A DNA stretch of 41,784 nt from Bacillota bacterium (GTDB lineage: Bacteria; Bacillota; Clostridia; Lachnospirales; Lachnospiraceae). A program made the position numbers and the translations under genes. Under the pieces are notes generated by a model that did not search any database, was not told the DNA's origin, and saw only the letters and a list, made by a program, of their open reading frames with translations. The DNA is taken from the NCBI GenBank assembly GCA_023423335.1, contig JAFAFU010000036.1:1-41784 (forward strand), given 5' to 3'. This document shows, piece after piece, positions 32,056-40,039 of the stretch; within the stretch, counting starts at the first letter, position 1, and each line of letters starts with the position of its first letter.

Positions 32056-34371
32056 ATGTCTTTATATGCTGACATTATTATAGATATCTCCCATGAAAAT
32101 TTAGATAAGACATATCAGTATGCCATCCCGGAAGAATTTTCAAGTACTGCGGTAATCGGAGCATTGGTCAAAGTTCCCTTCGGTAGGGGAAACCGGCAGA
32201 TCAGCGGTTACATTGTAGGGTTATCCGGAGAACCAAAGCTGGGGGAGGACCGGATCAAGTCAATCAGTGAAGCGGTTGCAGATGCACCGGTAATTGAGAG
32301 CCATCTGATCTGTCTTGCCTACTGGATGAAGGAAACCTTTGGCGGAACAATAAATGAAGCGCTGAAGACGGTAATCCCGGTAAAGAAGGCGGTGAAGATC
32401 AGGGAACAGAGGACCATCACCCTGAACGTGGATACCCGTCAGGCAACCCTTTTGTACTATGAATACCAGAAAAAAAAGAATAATGCCGCCAGAGTAAGAT
32501 TATTGGGAGCTCTGCTTGCGGAGCGGCAGCTTGATTATGAGAAGGCCGTAAACCAATTAAATATATCCCGAAGTACGCTTCAGGGAATGGAGAAGCAGGG
32601 AATCACACGAATCCTGTCGGAGCAGGTCTACCGTAATCCGATCGTACAGCAGGAGCATATATACCGGCCGGTCATCCTAAACGAGGAGCAGCAGGAGATT
32701 GTGGAGGATTTCAACAGGGAATATGAACAGGGAATTCGTTCCACCTATCTGATCCATGGCATCACAGGGAGCGGCAAGACGGAAGTCTACATGGAGATGA
32801 TTTCCGCTGTTATTGCTCAGGGGAAGCAGGTAATTCTGCTGATACCGGAGATTGCCCTTACCTATCAGACGGTTCAGCGTTTTTACAGCCGTTTTGGAAA
32901 CCGGATTTCTATTTTGAATTCCAGGATGTCCCAGGGGGAACGCTTCGATCAAAGTAATCGGGCGAAGAATGGTCTGATCGATATTATAATCGGACCCCGT
33001 TCCGCGCTGTTTACACCTTTTCAAAATCTGGGACTTATCATTATTGATGAAGAGCATGAGAGCAGCTACAAAAGTGAGACCACACCCAAATATCATGCTG
33101 TTCCGGTTGCGATTAAGCGGGCGGAGCTGACCGATGCCTCCGTTATTCTGGGATCAGCCACACCGCTTTTAGAATCCTATGAGAAGGCCAGACGCGGTGA
33201 ATATAAACTGTATACTTTGACCAAACGGGCCAAGGAGGCCGCCCCTCCGAAGGTTTGGATCGTTGATCTGAGAGAAGAGCTAAAGAATAGGAACAAATCC
33301 ATCTTCAGCGGGAAGCTGAAGGAATTGATTGATGACAGACTGAGAAAAAAGGAGCAGATAATGCTCTTTATCAACCGGAGAGGGTATGCCGGGTTTGTAT
33401 CCTGCAGAAGCTGCGGATATGTTATTAAATGTCCCCATTGCGACATTTCCCTGACATCCCATAATAACGGCAGGGTGGTATGCCATTATTGCGGACATGA
33501 GGAGCCGGTTCCCGCCCTATGCCCTGTCTGCGGTTCAAAATATATCGCGGCCTTTGGCACAGGGACCCAGAAGGTGGAGGAACTGGTTAAGAGGGAATTC
33601 CCCCAGGCCAGAGTCCTTCGTATGGATACGGATACCACAAAAAACAAAGGCGGTCATGAGAAGATATTGGAAGCGTTTTCCGCTCATAAGGCGGATGTAC
33701 TGGTTGGAACGCAGATGATTGTTAAAGGTCATGATTTTCCCAGGGTTACCCTGGTAGGAATCATCGCTGCGGACCTATCCCTCTATGCAGGGGATTTCAG
33801 ATCCAGTGAAAGAACCTTTGAACTCCTTTGTCAGGCAGCCGGCAGAGCCGGCAGGGATGTATTGTCCGGCGAAGTGGTGATTCAGACTTATCACCCGGAG
33901 CATTATAGTATTATTTCTGCGGCAGCCGGAAATTATGAAGACTTCTTTGAACAGGAGATGCTGTACCGGAGATTGATGCAATATCCTCCGGCTGCCCATA
34001 TACTGCTGATACTGATCACCTCCAGGGAGGAGGACAGGGCAGCAGGAGCCGCTGCTCTTACCGGCGAAGCGGTGAAGGAATACAGGAAGGCGCGGTGCCT
34101 GCAGGAGACCGGGGTAACCGCGGAGGATCCGGAGAGAGAGGAAAGTTATCCGGCAGACAGAGCAATAACGCAGGAGCTTCAGGTCATCGGACCTGCTCCT
34201 GCAGGAATTTCGAAGATGAATGATATTTACCGTCAGGTAATATACCTTAAGCATGGGGATTATGACCGGCTGGTTGATATAAAGAATTATCTGGAGGGGT
34301 ATTACAATTTTTCAGAGCAGTTTACAGGCTGCAGCCTCCAATTTGATTTTAATCCGATGAGCGGTTATTAG
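32056..34371 (+). CDS. priA: Primosomal protein N' (replication restart helicase)
   Basis: A 3'-5' helicase that restarts stalled forks and loads the replicative helicase. The 771-residue protein has an N-terminal DNA-end-binding domain (about 1-110), a Walker A motif GITGSGKTEVY (235-245), a DEEH box at 331-334, and a zinc cluster of four C-x2-C pairs (CRSCG, CPHCD, CHYCG, CPVCG; about 452-497), followed by RMDTDTT and QAAGRAGR helicase motifs. The C-terminal domain has an inserted charged segment near residue 665-715 (AEDPEREESYPADRA) that may be lineage-specific. AAGGAGG precedes the ATG. Confidence 0.95.
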   Translation: MSLYADIIIDISHENLDKTYQYAIPEEFSSTAVIGALVKVPFGRGNRQISGYIVGLSGEPKLGEDRIKSISEAVADAPVIESHLICLAYWMKETFGGTINEALKTVIPVKKAVKIREQRTITLNVDTRQATLLYYEYQKKKNNAARVRLLGALLAERQLDYEKAVNQLNISRSTLQGMEKQGITRILSEQVYRNPIVQQEHIYRPVILNEEQQEIVEDFNREYEQGIRSTYLIHGITGSGKTEVYMEMISAVIAQGKQVILLIPEIALTYQTVQRFYSRFGNRISILNSRMSQGERFDQSNRAKNGLIDIIIGPRSALFTPFQNLGLIIIDEEHESSYKSETTPKYHAVPVAIKRAELTDASVILGSATPLLESYEKARRGEYKLYTLTKRAKEAAPPKVWIVDLREELKNRNKSIFSGKLKELIDDRLRKKEQIMLFINRRGYAGFVSCRSCGYVIKCPHCDISLTSHNNGRVVCHYCGHEEPVPALCPVCGSKYIAAFGTGTQKVEELVKREFPQARVLRMDTDTTKNKGGHEKILEAFSAHKADVLVGTQMIVKGHDFPRVTLVGIIAADLSLYAGDFRSSERTFELLCQAAGRAGRDVLSGEVVIQTYHPEHYSIISAAAGNYEDFFEQEMLYRRLMQYPPAAHILLILITSREEDRAAGAAALTGEAVKEYRKARCLQETGVTAEDPEREESYPADRAITQELQVIGPAPAGISKMNDIYRQVIYLKHGDYDRLVDIKNYLEGYYNFSEQFTGCSLQFDFNPMSGY

Positions 34372-34445
34372 CATGGAAGGGATAATGGTACCGCCGCGGG
34401 CCGCACAGAAAGTAAGCAGACGATCAGATAGAAAGGAAGAGGGTT

Positions 34446-34925
34446 ATGGCAATCAGAAATATCAGGGAAATAGGAGATAAGGTATTAACGAAGGAAAGCA
34501 AGATGATTACAGAGGTTGATAAGAAGCTTCTGATCCTAATTCAGGATATGCTGGACACTTTATATGATGCAAATGGCGTAGGACTGGCAGCCCCTCAGGT
34601 TGGAATTTTAAAGCGGCTGGTTGTCATAGATGTTTCGGAGGAAGGGAATGCACCGATTATTCTGATTAATCCGGAGATACTGGAAACCGATGGAGAGCAG
34701 ATCGGGGATGAGGGCTGCTTAAGTGTTCCCGGTAAGGTGGGTACGGTGGTCCGGCCAGGTTATGTGAAGGTGAAAGCATATGATATTAATATGAAGGAAT
34801 TCATTATTGAAGGAACGGAACTGCTGGCCCGTGCATTATGTCACGAAATCGACCACCTGAATGGAGTTTTATATGTGGAGAAAACGATGGGTGACTTAAG
34901 GAATGTCTTCGATGGGGAAGAGTAA
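34446..34925 (+). CDS. def: Peptide deformylase
   Basis: Removes the formyl group from new polypeptides. The 159-residue metalloenzyme shows the three family motifs: GVGLAAPQVG (residues 40-49), EGCLSVPG (near 92-99) with the cysteine ligand, and HEIDHLNG (near 134-141) with the two histidine ligands. Length fits a type 1 deformylase. GAAAGGAAGAGG lies upstream of the ATG. priA is 74 bases before it and fmt 112 bases after. Confidence 0.96.
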   Translation: MAIRNIREIGDKVLTKESKMITEVDKKLLILIQDMLDTLYDANGVGLAAPQVGILKRLVVIDVSEEGNAPIILINPEILETDGEQIGDEGCLSVPGKVGTVVRPGYVKVKAYDINMKEFIIEGTELLARALCHEIDHLNGVLYVEKTMGDLRNVFDGEE

Positions 34926-34939
34926 TCTTATAAAGCGAT

Positions 34940-34959
34940 AAAACCTTTATTAAGGTTTT
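34940..34959 (+). terminator. Weak stem-loop between def and fmt
   Basis: AAAACCTT (34940-34947) pairs with AAGGTTTT (34952-34959) around TATT. The T-run is part of the stem, so termination would be partial. A possible -10 TATAAT at 34992-34997 (with TAGATT at 34969-34974) could give fmt its own start. Confidence 0.45.
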
Positions 34960-35037
34960 CTAAAACAGTAGATTTTACGGTAACATTTCTATATAATCGT
35001 ATCGATAAGCATACAATAAGTGAAAGGACTGTTGACA

Positions 35038-35970
35038 ATGAGGATATTATTTATGGGAACTCCGGATTTAGCGGCAAGTATCCTTAAGCAAATAATTGAG
35101 GCCGGACATGAAATCATCGCGGTTGTCACACAGCCGGACAAGGAAAAGGGAAGAGGAAAGGCATTAAGCTTTTCTCCGGTAAAGGTGCTGGCGCTGGAAT
35201 GCGGCCTTCCCATATATCAGCCGGTAAAGGTGCGGGACCCGGAATTTGTCCGAACCGTGAAAGAGCTGGCACCGGAGGTGATTGTTGTTGCCGCTTTCGG
35301 ACAGCTATTACCGAGGGAGCTGCTGGATATCCCGCCTGAGGGCTGCATCAATGTCCATACTTCCCTGCTTCCGAAATACCGCGGAGCCGCTCCGATCCAA
35401 TATGCGATCATCAACGGAGAGAGGGAAACCGGCGTTACGATCATGTACATGGATGTGGGCCTGGATACCGGTGATATTATTCTGCAGCGGGGGATAGAGA
35501 TCGCTAAAAATGAAACCGGCGGCAGTCTTCATGATAAGCTGGCTGACCTTGGGGCGAAGCTTCTGCTGGAAGCGCTGGACCAGATTAAGGCAGGTACTGC
35601 GAAGAGACATCCGCAGGAGGATGCCGGGGCCTCTTATGTGAAGATGCTGGATAAGGACATGGGAAATATAGATTTTACGGCTCCTGCAGAGAAAATCGAA
35701 CGTCTGATCCGGGGACTTAATCCCTGGCCCAGTGCATTTACCAGATTGGATGGGAAGACGTTGAAGCTGTGGAGCGCTGAGGTGGAGGATATAGGAACCG
35801 GAGCGGAGCCGGGAGTAGTAATCGGGACCAGGAAGGATTCCATTCTTGTAGCCACGGGAGAACATGCCCTGGTGATTAAGGAGCTTCAGCTGGAAGGAAA
35901 AAAACGGATGACGGCGGATGCATTCCTTCGCGGATATCCTGTAGAGACCGGCAAGAGGCTGGGGATATAA
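35038..35970 (+). CDS. fmt: Methionyl-tRNA formyltransferase
   Basis: Formylates initiator Met-tRNA. The 310-residue enzyme has the N-terminal Rossmann-like opening RILFMGTPDLAASIL, the formyl-donor site INVHTSLLPKYRGAAPIQ (near residues 104-121, containing the catalytic Asn and His), and MDVGLDTGDI with the catalytic Asp, followed by the OB-fold C-terminal domain that grips tRNA (residues ~205-310). The open frame starts at GTG 35020, but the ATG at 35038, nine bases after GAAAGGA, begins at the conserved position. Confidence 0.96.
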   Translation: MRILFMGTPDLAASILKQIIEAGHEIIAVVTQPDKEKGRGKALSFSPVKVLALECGLPIYQPVKVRDPEFVRTVKELAPEVIVVAAFGQLLPRELLDIPPEGCINVHTSLLPKYRGAAPIQYAIINGERETGVTIMYMDVGLDTGDIILQRGIEIAKNETGGSLHDKLADLGAKLLLEALDQIKAGTAKRHPQEDAGASYVKMLDKDMGNIDFTAPAEKIERLIRGLNPWPSAFTRLDGKTLKLWSAEVEDIGTGAEPGVVIGTRKDSILVATGEHALVIKELQLEGKKRMTADAFLRGYPVETGKRLGI

Positions 35971-36035
35971 GGTATAGAATAATCGGATAATAAATTCACA
36001 AAACATGATTTATTTCATAGAAAGAAGGATGAGCT

Positions 36036-36737
36036 ATGTATTTCCCTTATTATTATGATCCAACCTATATTTTGGTTATTATAGGTATCATTATTACCCT
36101 GGCGGCTTCTGCCAAGGTGAGATCTACCTTTGCGAAATATTCCGGAGTAAGGAGCATGTCCGGTATGACCGGAGCCCAGGCGGCGGAACGGCTTCTTCAG
36201 GCCTCCGGTATTTATGATGTGAAGATTGAGCATGTCTCCGGGAAACTAAATGACCATTATGATCCCAGGACCAAGGTTCTGCGCTTATCGGATTCCGTCT
36301 ATGGACAGAACTCTCTCTCGGCAATCGGAGTTGCGGCCCATGAATGCGGTCATGCGATTCAGCATGAACAATCCTATGCTCCGCTGAAGCTTCGGAGTAC
36401 TCTGGTTCCGGCAGCAAATATCGGTTCCATGGCAGCCTGGCCGATCATTATCCTTGGAATAATTATGGGTTATTCCCAGTTCCTGATTAATCTGGGGATC
36501 ATTCTGTTCTCCCTGGCGGTTTTATTCCAGCTGATTACTCTGCCGGTCGAATTTAATGCCTCCAAGAGAGCAATCGCAAGACTGGGTGAAACCGGAATTC
36601 TCCATGGAGAAGAGCTTCAGCACAGCAAGAAGGTGCTGGATGCCGCTGCCCTGACCTATGTGGCGGCCGCTGCCGCGACGATTCTCCAGCTGTTAAGACT
36701 GGTGCTTTTATTCGGAGGAAGAAACCGTGACAGATAA
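36036..36737 (+). CDS. Membrane zinc metallopeptidase, YugP type
   Basis: A 233-residue membrane protease of the Zn_peptidase_2 (YugP) family. The first hydrophobic segment is residues 10-28; the catalytic motif is AAHECGHAIQH (HExxH, near residues 105-114); two or three hydrophobic segments follow (about 128-180, 205-228), with the third metal ligand probably the Glu in LPVEFNASKRA. Its substrates are unknown. It sits between fmt and rsmB, a position conserved in many Firmicutes, and overlaps rsmB by 11 bases, which indicates translational coupling. Confidence 0.9.
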   Translation: MYFPYYYDPTYILVIIGIIITLAASAKVRSTFAKYSGVRSMSGMTGAQAAERLLQASGIYDVKIEHVSGKLNDHYDPRTKVLRLSDSVYGQNSLSAIGVAAHECGHAIQHEQSYAPLKLRSTLVPAANIGSMAAWPIIILGIIMGYSQFLINLGIILFSLAVLFQLITLPVEFNASKRAIARLGETGILHGEELQHSKKVLDAAALTYVAAAAATILQLLRLVLLFGGRNRDR

Positions 36738-38076
36738 ACACAACGAGCGGGAAATCGTTCTGGATATGCTGCTTCAGGTTCTGGAAGAAGACAAGTTCAG
36801 CCACAGGGTACTTAATCAGACCCTGAAGGAGCGCCAGGGGCTGGAAAAGCAGCAGAGAGCCTTTATCTCCAGACTGTTTACCGGGACGGTCAAGTGTTAT
36901 CTTACACTGGATTATGTAATAAACTCTGTGGCTTCCCTGCCGGTTGACAGGATGAAGCCTTTGGTCCGTAATCTTTTAAGGCTGGGCGTTTACCAGCTGC
37001 TTTATATGGATCAGGTTCCGGAATCCGCGGTCTGCAATGAGGCCGTGAAGCTGGCGAAAAAGCGGGGATTTTCAAAGCTGTCCGGCTTTGTGAATGCCAA
37101 CCTGAGGAATGTGGCAAGGAACCGTGGGTCCATCGGCTATCCCGACAGGGAGACGGACCCGGAAGGATATCTTGAGGTAACCTATTCTGTTCCGGGATGG
37201 CTGGTGAGGCAGCTGACAAAGCAATATTCCTTCTCCGCTGCGGAGGCGATGCTGTCGACCTCCCTGAAGGAAAAGGAGATGACCATCCGCTGCAACCAAA
37301 AGAAGACCGGTCCGTCAGAGCTGAAAAAGCTTTTGGAAGAAGCGGGTGTGACCGTGGAAGACAGCGAATATCTTCCGTATGCATTTAAAATAAGCAATTA
37401 TGACTATCTTGAGAAATTGGAAGCCTTCCGTCAGGGGTATTTTACCGTGCAGGATGTAAGCTCGATGCTGGTCTGTCAGGTGGCAGGAATAGGCATGAAG
37501 GATTTGGTGGTGGATGTCTGTGCGGCACCGGGAGGAAAAGCCCTGCATGCCGCAGAAGCAGCTAAGAGAGTATTCGCCAGGGATTTAACGGAATATAAAA
37601 TTAGTCTGATCGAGGATAATATCCGAAGACTGGGAATACAGAATGTGGATACTTTTGTTTGGGATGCCCGGATACCGGATCCTAATCTGATCGGCAGGGC
37701 GGATGTGGTTTTTGCCGACCTGCCCTGCAGCGGTCTGGGGGTTATTGGAAAGAAAGCTGACATAAAATACAAGCTGACACAAAATCAACAAAAAGAATTG
37801 GTAGAATTACAGAGAAGCATCCTTTCTGTGGTAAAGGATTATGTAAAACCGGGAGGAGTATTAATTTACAGTACCTGCACAGTAAATCAGGAGGAAAATA
37901 TAAAAAACCGGGACTGGTTCCTGGAACAGTATGCTTTTGAAGCGGAAAGCCTGGATTCCTATCTGCCGGAGCTTCTTCGGAATGAGCAAACGAAGGAGGG
38001 GTATCTTCAGCTGATCCAGGGAATCCATAACACGGATGGATTTTTCCTCTCCAGAATGAGAAGAAAGCTGATTTAA
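36727..38076 (+). CDS. rsmB: 16S rRNA (cytosine967-C5)-methyltransferase
   Basis: Methylates C967 of 16S rRNA. The 449-residue enzyme has an N-terminal NusB-like RNA-binding domain (about 1-130, with FISRLFTGTVKCYLTLDYVI) and a C-terminal SAM-dependent domain: DVCAAPGGKALHAA (motif I, near 259-272), DLPCSGLGVIG (motif IV, catalytic cysteine pair partner) and YSTCTVNQEEN (motif VI, second cysteine). The start is GTG 36727, seven bases after GGAGGA, and it overlaps the end of the YugP-type gene. rlmN follows within 40 bases. Confidence 0.95.
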   Translation: MTDKHNEREIVLDMLLQVLEEDKFSHRVLNQTLKERQGLEKQQRAFISRLFTGTVKCYLTLDYVINSVASLPVDRMKPLVRNLLRLGVYQLLYMDQVPESAVCNEAVKLAKKRGFSKLSGFVNANLRNVARNRGSIGYPDRETDPEGYLEVTYSVPGWLVRQLTKQYSFSAAEAMLSTSLKEKEMTIRCNQKKTGPSELKKLLEEAGVTVEDSEYLPYAFKISNYDYLEKLEAFRQGYFTVQDVSSMLVCQVAGIGMKDLVVDVCAAPGGKALHAAEAAKRVFARDLTEYKISLIEDNIRRLGIQNVDTFVWDARIPDPNLIGRADVVFADLPCSGLGVIGKKADIKYKLTQNQQKELVELQRSILSVVKDYVKPGGVLIYSTCTVNQEENIKNRDWFLEQYAFEAESLDSYLPELLRNEQTKEGYLQLIQGIHNTDGFFLSRMRRKLI

Positions 38077-38112
38077 AAAGAATAATTTGCCAGGATGGAA
38101 CAGGATAAAGGA

Positions 38113-39162
38113 ATGGAGAAATTAGATATCAAATCGTTATATATAGAGGAATTAACGGAGGTCTTAAAGGCCTTCGGGCAGCCGGCCTTTCGGGCGAAGC
38201 AGCTGTATGAATGGATGCACGGGAAGCTTGCCGAAAGCTATGAGGCCATGACAAACCTGTCAAAGGGGCTTAGGGAAGCCTTAAAGGAGAACTATCCCCT
38301 TATCTCTCTGGAGGAAGTGGATTCTCTGCATTCTAAAGCGGATGGAACCGTGAAGTATCTGTTTCGTCTAAGAGATGACAGAGTGATTGAAAGCGTCCTT
38401 ATGAGATACCATCATGGAAACAGCGTATGCATCTCCTCCCAGGTAGGCTGCAGAATGGGCTGTACCTTCTGCGCATCCACCATTGGCGGGAAGGAGAGGG
38501 ATCTTCTTCCTTCTGAGATGCTGGACCAGATTTACCGGATCCAGTCAGCAACCGGGGAGAGAGTCAGCAATGTGGTCGTGATGGGAACGGGTGAGCCCCT
38601 GGATAATTATGACCACCTGATAAGGTTTCTGCGAATTTTGACAGATTCACAGGGGATTAACCTCAGTGCCCGCAACATTACCGTATCCACCTGCGGAATA
38701 CCGGATAAAATCCGGGCTTTTGCAGAGGAAGGTCTTCCGATTACCTTAGCGCTTTCGCTCCATGCCCCGAATAATGAGATCCGCAGGAAGCTGATGCCCG
38801 TGGCAAGGCAATATGAGTTAAGGGAGGTAATGGACGCCTTCCGGTATTATTATGATAAAACAGGGAGAAGACTTACCTTTGAATACAGCCTTGTGGAAGG
38901 AATTAATGATGAGGAGGAGCATGCAAAGGAGCTGTCGGCGCTTGTGAAAGGCCTGAATTGCCACATTAACCTGATTCCGGTTAATCCCATAAAGGAGAGG
39001 AATTACCGGAAATCGGAAAGCAAAAAAATACAAATATTCAAAAATATACTTGAAAAAAATAGAATTAATGTTACTATAAGAAGAGAAATGGGCTCGGATA
39101 TTGACGCCGCCTGCGGACAGCTGCGTAAGAGCTACATCGATAAATATCATACAAAAGCATGA
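38113..39162 (+). CDS. rlmN: Dual-specificity rRNA/tRNA adenine-C2 methyltransferase
   Basis: Radical-SAM enzyme that methylates A2503 of 23S rRNA and A37 of some tRNAs. The 349-residue protein carries the 4Fe-4S motif C-x3-C-x2-C in GCRMGCTFCAST (near residues 112-121), GTGEPLDNY in the middle, and the C-terminal methyl-accepting cysteine in DIDAACGQL. An in-frame ATG at 38095 directly abuts CCAGG and has no room for a ribosome binding site; the ATG at 38113 has AGGA seven bases before it. Confidence 0.95.
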   Translation: MEKLDIKSLYIEELTEVLKAFGQPAFRAKQLYEWMHGKLAESYEAMTNLSKGLREALKENYPLISLEEVDSLHSKADGTVKYLFRLRDDRVIESVLMRYHHGNSVCISSQVGCRMGCTFCASTIGGKERDLLPSEMLDQIYRIQSATGERVSNVVVMGTGEPLDNYDHLIRFLRILTDSQGINLSARNITVSTCGIPDKIRAFAEEGLPITLALSLHAPNNEIRRKLMPVARQYELREVMDAFRYYYDKTGRRLTFEYSLVEGINDEEEHAKELSALVKGLNCHINLIPVNPIKERNYRKSESKKIQIFKNILEKNRINVTIRREMGSDIDAACGQLRKSYIDKYHTKA

Positions 39163-39224
39163 TTTTAATTGATTTACTCCTGCGTGTCGTTTAAAATAGA
39201 TTATCAGCTTAGGAGTATTGCTGC

Positions 39225-39253
39225 TTGAGTGATAAGAAGAATGCACATAAGAT
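39225..39253 (+). promoter_or_regulatory. Possible promoter of stp-prkC
   Basis: TTGAGT (39225-39230), 17 bases, TAAGAT (39248-39253), in the 137-base gap after rlmN. The same gap has a TACTCCT/AGGAGTA inverted repeat (about 39176-39216). Both are weak matches. Confidence 0.35.
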
Positions 39254-39299
39254 AAGACAGATAAAGTAATGTATCCGGTAGGAGCAGGGAGGTGCAGGC

Positions 39300-40022
39300 T
39301 TGAAAGCATTTTCAATAACAGATATTGGGGAAAGACGGAGGATAAACCAGGATTATGTCTTCTGTGAGGAAAATGCCATCGGTAATCTGCCTAATTTGTT
39401 TATTGTAGCAGATGGGATGGGAGGACATAATGCCGGAGATTATGCTTCAAGGTTCTGCGTTGAGTATTTTACGCAAAGGATTAGGGAGAGCAGTCAGACT
39501 TCACCGATTGCCATGATAGAAACAGCCATTCAGGAGACGAATGAAGTACTAAGGAATAAAGCACAGGAACAGAGTGATCTGGAGGGGATGGGTACTACCT
39601 TTGTAGTTGCGACCATATTCGGCAGTGAAATGTTTGTCGCCAACATCGGGGACAGCAGACTATATGTAATAGGAAAAGAGATCAAACAGATTACGGAAGA
39701 TCACAGCCTGGTTGAGGCAATGGTGAAGACGGGGGAACTGGGAAGGGAAGAAGCCAGACAGCATCCGAACAAGAACATCATTACCAGGGCGCTGGGAGCA
39801 AATGTGACTGCACAGCCTGACTTTTTTGAAGTGAACTTAGAAGAGGGAGATATTGTACTTATGTGCTCGGACGGTCTGACAAATATGTTGGAGGACGAGA
39901 CGATTGAACGGATTGTGAGGGAAAGTACCGATCATCCGGCAGAGGCTGCGGAAACATTGGTGAAATGCGCAAACCAGAACGGCGGTAAGGATAATATCGC
40001 AGTAGTAATTATTAAAGTATGA
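39300..40022 (+). CDS. stp: PP2C-type protein phosphatase
   Basis: Serine/threonine phosphatase that reverses PrkC phosphorylation. The 240-residue protein has the PP2C motifs in order: RRINQDYV (residues 12-19), VADGMGGHNAG (near 37-47), GTTFVVATIF, NIGDSRLYV, DHSLVEAMV, and SDGLTNML; the metal-binding aspartates are all present. The start is TTG 39300, preceded by GGGAGGTG. The prkC gene follows 17 bases later; the pair is the standard Stp/PrkC unit that monitors growth and cell-wall status. Confidence 0.94.
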   Translation: MKAFSITDIGERRRINQDYVFCEENAIGNLPNLFIVADGMGGHNAGDYASRFCVEYFTQRIRESSQTSPIAMIETAIQETNEVLRNKAQEQSDLEGMGTTFVVATIFGSEMFVANIGDSRLYVIGKEIKQITEDHSLVEAMVKTGELGREEARQHPNKNIITRALGANVTAQPDFFEVNLEEGDIVLMCSDGLTNMLEDETIERIVRESTDHPAEAAETLVKCANQNGGKDNIAVVIIKV

Positions 40023-40039
40023 AGAAGAGGTGAGAGATT

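Noticed and set aside
34381..34410. GGTACCGCCGCGGGCC before def, similar to the T-box sequence GGNACCGCG
   Set aside because: There is an inserted CC, no specifier stem, no terminator and only 74 bases between priA and def, so a T-box is not supported.
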